Shown here: in pieces, positions 62,568-64,000 of the stretch
Layout: each line of letters opens with the position of its first letter
Numbering within the stretch: position 1 is the stretch's first letter
DNA from: Porticoccaceae bacterium
GTDB taxonomy: Bacteria > Pseudomonadota > Gammaproteobacteria > Pseudomonadales > Porticoccaceae
NCBI GenBank assembly: GCA_018654575.1
Contig: JABILI010000096.1
Coordinates: 30,906-94,905 of the forward strand
DNA length: 64,000 nt
Reading direction: 5' to 3'
Translations under genes and position numbers: made by a program
Notes under the pieces: generated by a model
What the model saw: only the letters and a program-made list of their open reading frames with translations
Told to the model about the DNA's origin: nothing
Databases searched by the model: none

Positions 62568-62741
62568 TTAATAGAGTGCCATCTGTAATCTTGTTAAGAC
62601 GCGCATTAGGAAATGCATATTCTAGTTACGTGGGTTACATAGCTGAAGACGTCTTCAATTATTGATATGTTTTTTATTCCCGCTGCAGGATCGTTCTTAA
62701 CGATAAATAAATGATTTCGCACCGCACCAAAAGTGTATTTC

Positions 62742-62780
62742 CCACCACCTAAGGCACCCGAAGAGAGCCTTAGGTGGTGG
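62742..62780 (-). terminator. Perfect 14-base-pair hairpin downstream of the quinohaemoprotein gene
   Basis: CCACCACCTAAGGC and GCCTTAGGTGGTGG pair perfectly across an eleven-base loop. It lies about 50 bases after the stop of the minus-strand dehydrogenase. There is no T-run, so it may be a rho-type stop or an RNA-stabilising 3' end. Confidence 0.6.
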
Positions 62781-62828
62781 TCAGTGGGAAAGTCCCTCTG
62801 CGACAAAGTTAGGTTAACCTGCTATATG

Positions 62829-64000
62829 TTAGGGGTTTCCCGCCTGCGCCGCCATTATTGCCGCAATTTCTGCTTCCAGTGCAGCACCATCATGAGCCTG
62901 CTTGATAACATAAGCTCGCACGGCCTCTGCATCAGACGGACTCAATACATCTGCAAATGACACCATGCCATTATCTGACAAAGCACCACCGAGCACGGTG
63001 GCTTGCCATGCGTCTGCATTGGAGGTGATTGATGACCACCGTAAATCAGGTAACACGCCAGAGCTTATCGCCAGAGGGCCATGGCAAACACGGCAGTTAA
63101 AGTGGTATTGATCAAATCCTAATTGAATCATGGCCGAGTCACCAAACTTTTCGGCTTTCGGGGTGCGCGGTGCCATGACAAGATTGGGATCTGGAATAGT
63201 GCCCGTTGCGCCTAACTTAAAGGTCACCACTTTACCGACAATCGGCGGCACAGGTTGGTCATAAGCTGAGCCTCCTGCGAGGGCATAGGCAGAGCCCCAC
63301 CCTGTGGTTATAGTCACGTGCTGCTCGCCATCAATTTCGTAGGTTCCTGGGCCAGATGCCGCACCAGACTTAACATTTTGGTGCCATAATTTCTCACCCG
63401 TGGCTGCATTGTAAGCGGCAAACTCTCCTTCTAAACGACCCTGAAAGACGAGTCCGCCAGCGGTTGAGAGAACGCCACCATTCCAAGCGTTACTGTGCTC
63501 TACACTCCAACGCGCACTCTGGGTAATGGGATCCCAGGCAATGAGACGTCCCTTAAGTGTGGCTCTAAGGGCCATGGCTGTTGCAAGGTCGAGATCCATA
63601 GGCAAGCCTGCTGCTAGGTTTGTACCTGTATTCCAGCTCTGTAAGCGATCTTCAAACAGACTGTCACTCGCATAAAAGTCAGGTACCTCTTGAGCAGGTA
63701 TGTAGGCGAGATTTAGCCCTGGATTAAACGCCATCGGTTGCCAATTATGCGCGCCTAGCGGCCCTGGATTTTGCATAAAAGGAGTTTCACCATAACGCGC
63801 CTCTGGGTTTTCTATGGGACGTCCATTGACATCTAAACCCTGAGCCCAATTTTGCGGAACAAAGGCTTCACCAGAAATAAATTCGCCAGTGGCGGCATCT
63901 AATAGATAGTAAAACCCGTTTTTAGGCGCTTGCATGGCAACACGACGAGTGGGCCCACCAGTATCGATTGGCAGGTCAGCCAAAATAATAGTTTGAGTAG
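62829..64000 (-). CDS. PQQ quinohaemoprotein alcohol dehydrogenase, C-terminal part (cut by window edge)
   Basis: The frame stays open through the window edge, and the codons before the TTG at 63983 read TQTIILADL, which continues the family sequence, so the 5' end is missing. The part seen has QAPKNGFYYLLDAATGE and W-motif blades (VHSNAWNGGVLSTAGGLVFQG, TGEKLWHQ) of an eight-bladed PQQ propeller. A cytochrome c domain follows, with CRVCH and the Met ligand in NGMVSFADVL. Such type II enzymes oxidise alcohols in the periplasm and pass electrons to a cytochrome. A 14-base-pair hairpin lies after the stop. Confidence 0.9.
   Translation of the reverse strand, partial: TQTIILADLPIDTGGPTRRVAMQAPKNGFYYLLDAATGEFISGEAFVPQNWAQGLDVNGRPIENPEARYGETPFMQNPGPLGAHNWQPMAFNPGLNLAYIPAQEVPDFYASDSLFEDRLQSWNTGTNLAAGLPMDLDLATAMALRATLKGRLIAWDPITQSARWSVEHSNAWNGGVLSTAGGLVFQGRLEGEFAAYNAATGEKLWHQNVKSGAASGPGTYEIDGEQHVTITTGWGSAYALAGGSAYDQPVPPIVGKVVTFKLGATGTIPDPNLVMAPRTPKAEKFGDSAMIQLGFDQYHFNCRVCHGPLAISSGVLPDLRWSSITSNADAWQATVLGGALSDNGMVSFADVLSPSDAEAVRAYVIKQAHDGAALEAEIAAIMAAQAGNP

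Larger units (their letters stand above)
62374..62828. other. 455-base intergenic region with LacI sites and a long hairpin
   Basis: The region lies between the CaiB fusion start and the end of the quinohaemoprotein gene, both on the minus strand. It holds two LacI-type sites (62466 and 62554) and a 14-base-pair hairpin (62742-62780). I see no small gene. Confidence 0.55.

Noticed and set aside
63981..63983. TTG as start codon of the last gene
   Set aside because: Codons upstream of it read TQTIIL in frame and continue the PQQ-dehydrogenase sequence, so the TTG is an internal leucine and the gene is cut by the window edge.
1..64000. Mobile-element or phage origin of the locus
   Set aside because: No transposase, integrase, insertion-sequence ends, tRNA or attachment-site repeat was seen, although the ends of the locus may lie outside the window.

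Overview
The window looks like a chromosomal catabolic region of a Gram-negative bacterium, most likely a marine gammaproteobacterium. That placement is an inference. It rests on moderately AT-rich DNA, a TonB-dependent receptor with an 'ITVTARKR' TonB box, TRAP and sodium-solute transporters, Tat-exported flavoproteins and a PQQ quinohaemoprotein dehydrogenase. I see no rRNA, tRNA, CRISPR array, transposase or phage gene. Almost every gene is a catabolic enzyme, a transporter or a regulator, and the genes are packed into short operons on both strands.

Layout. 0.2-5.6 kb (minus): amidohydrolase, acyl-CoA ligase, isochorismatase-type amidase and a LeuCD-like hydro-lyase pair. 6.1-8.4 kb (plus): a small membrane protein and a UbiD-type decarboxylase. 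8.4-15.4 kb (minus): a three-subunit molybdenum hydroxylase, a ureidoglycolate-lyase-like protein, a Tat-exported covalent-flavin oxidase and an alpha/beta hydrolase lacking its catalytic residues. 15.8-22.5 kb: an exported cupin protein, an NCS1 permease, an MFS carrier, a second isochorismatase and two PuuE-type deacetylase-fold hydrolases. 22.7-29.4 kb: a GntR regulator, a complete TRAP transporter and two FAD-dependent reductases. 29.5-39.6 kb: a TonB receptor, a dihaem cytochrome c, a DUF1838-like exported protein, a PAS protein, a second exported cupin, an SSS symporter and a metallo-beta-lactamase lipoprotein. 40.0-48.8 kb (plus): IclR, LacI and TetR regulators, a second MBL hydrolase, two beta-hydroxyacid dehydrogenases, a triple RidA fusion and a CocE-type hydrolase. 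48.9-62.4 kb: a deaminase-type amidohydrolase, an HMG-CoA-lyase-like enzyme, two CaiB CoA-transferases (one a tandem fusion), a second LeuCD-like pair, an alpha/beta hydrolase, a flavin reductase, LysR, a luciferase-type monooxygenase and an acyl-CoA dehydrogenase. 62.8-64.0 kb: the C-terminal part of a quinohaemoprotein dehydrogenase, cut by the window edge.

How it may work (inference). A compound enters by the TonB receptor and the TRAP, SSS, NCS1 or MFS carriers. Some oxidation occurs in the periplasm (Tat flavoenzymes, cytochrome c, quinohaemoprotein, cupins). The Mo-hydroxylase and luciferase-type oxygenase act in the cytoplasm. Cyclic or linear amide bonds are then cut by amidohydrolases, isochorismatases and PuuE-like enzymes, with RidA handling imines. 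The carbon skeleton is finished through CoA ligase, CaiB transferases, acyl-CoA dehydrogenase, LeuCD-like hydro-lyases, hydroxyacid dehydrogenases and an aldol-type lyase. The enzyme set borrows from purine, pyrimidine and nicotinate catabolism but matches none of them, so the substrate is unknown and may be a nitrogen heterocycle or a conjugated amide.

The strongest structural signal outside the genes is a set of three short palindromic motifs, each recurring in three to five intergenic regions up to 37 kb apart: TTCATATA-N2-TGAA, TTATC-N4-GATAA and a LacI-type TGCAAGCGTATACA. Each also lies upstream of a regulator gene in the window. This suggests that the separate operons form one regulated locus.
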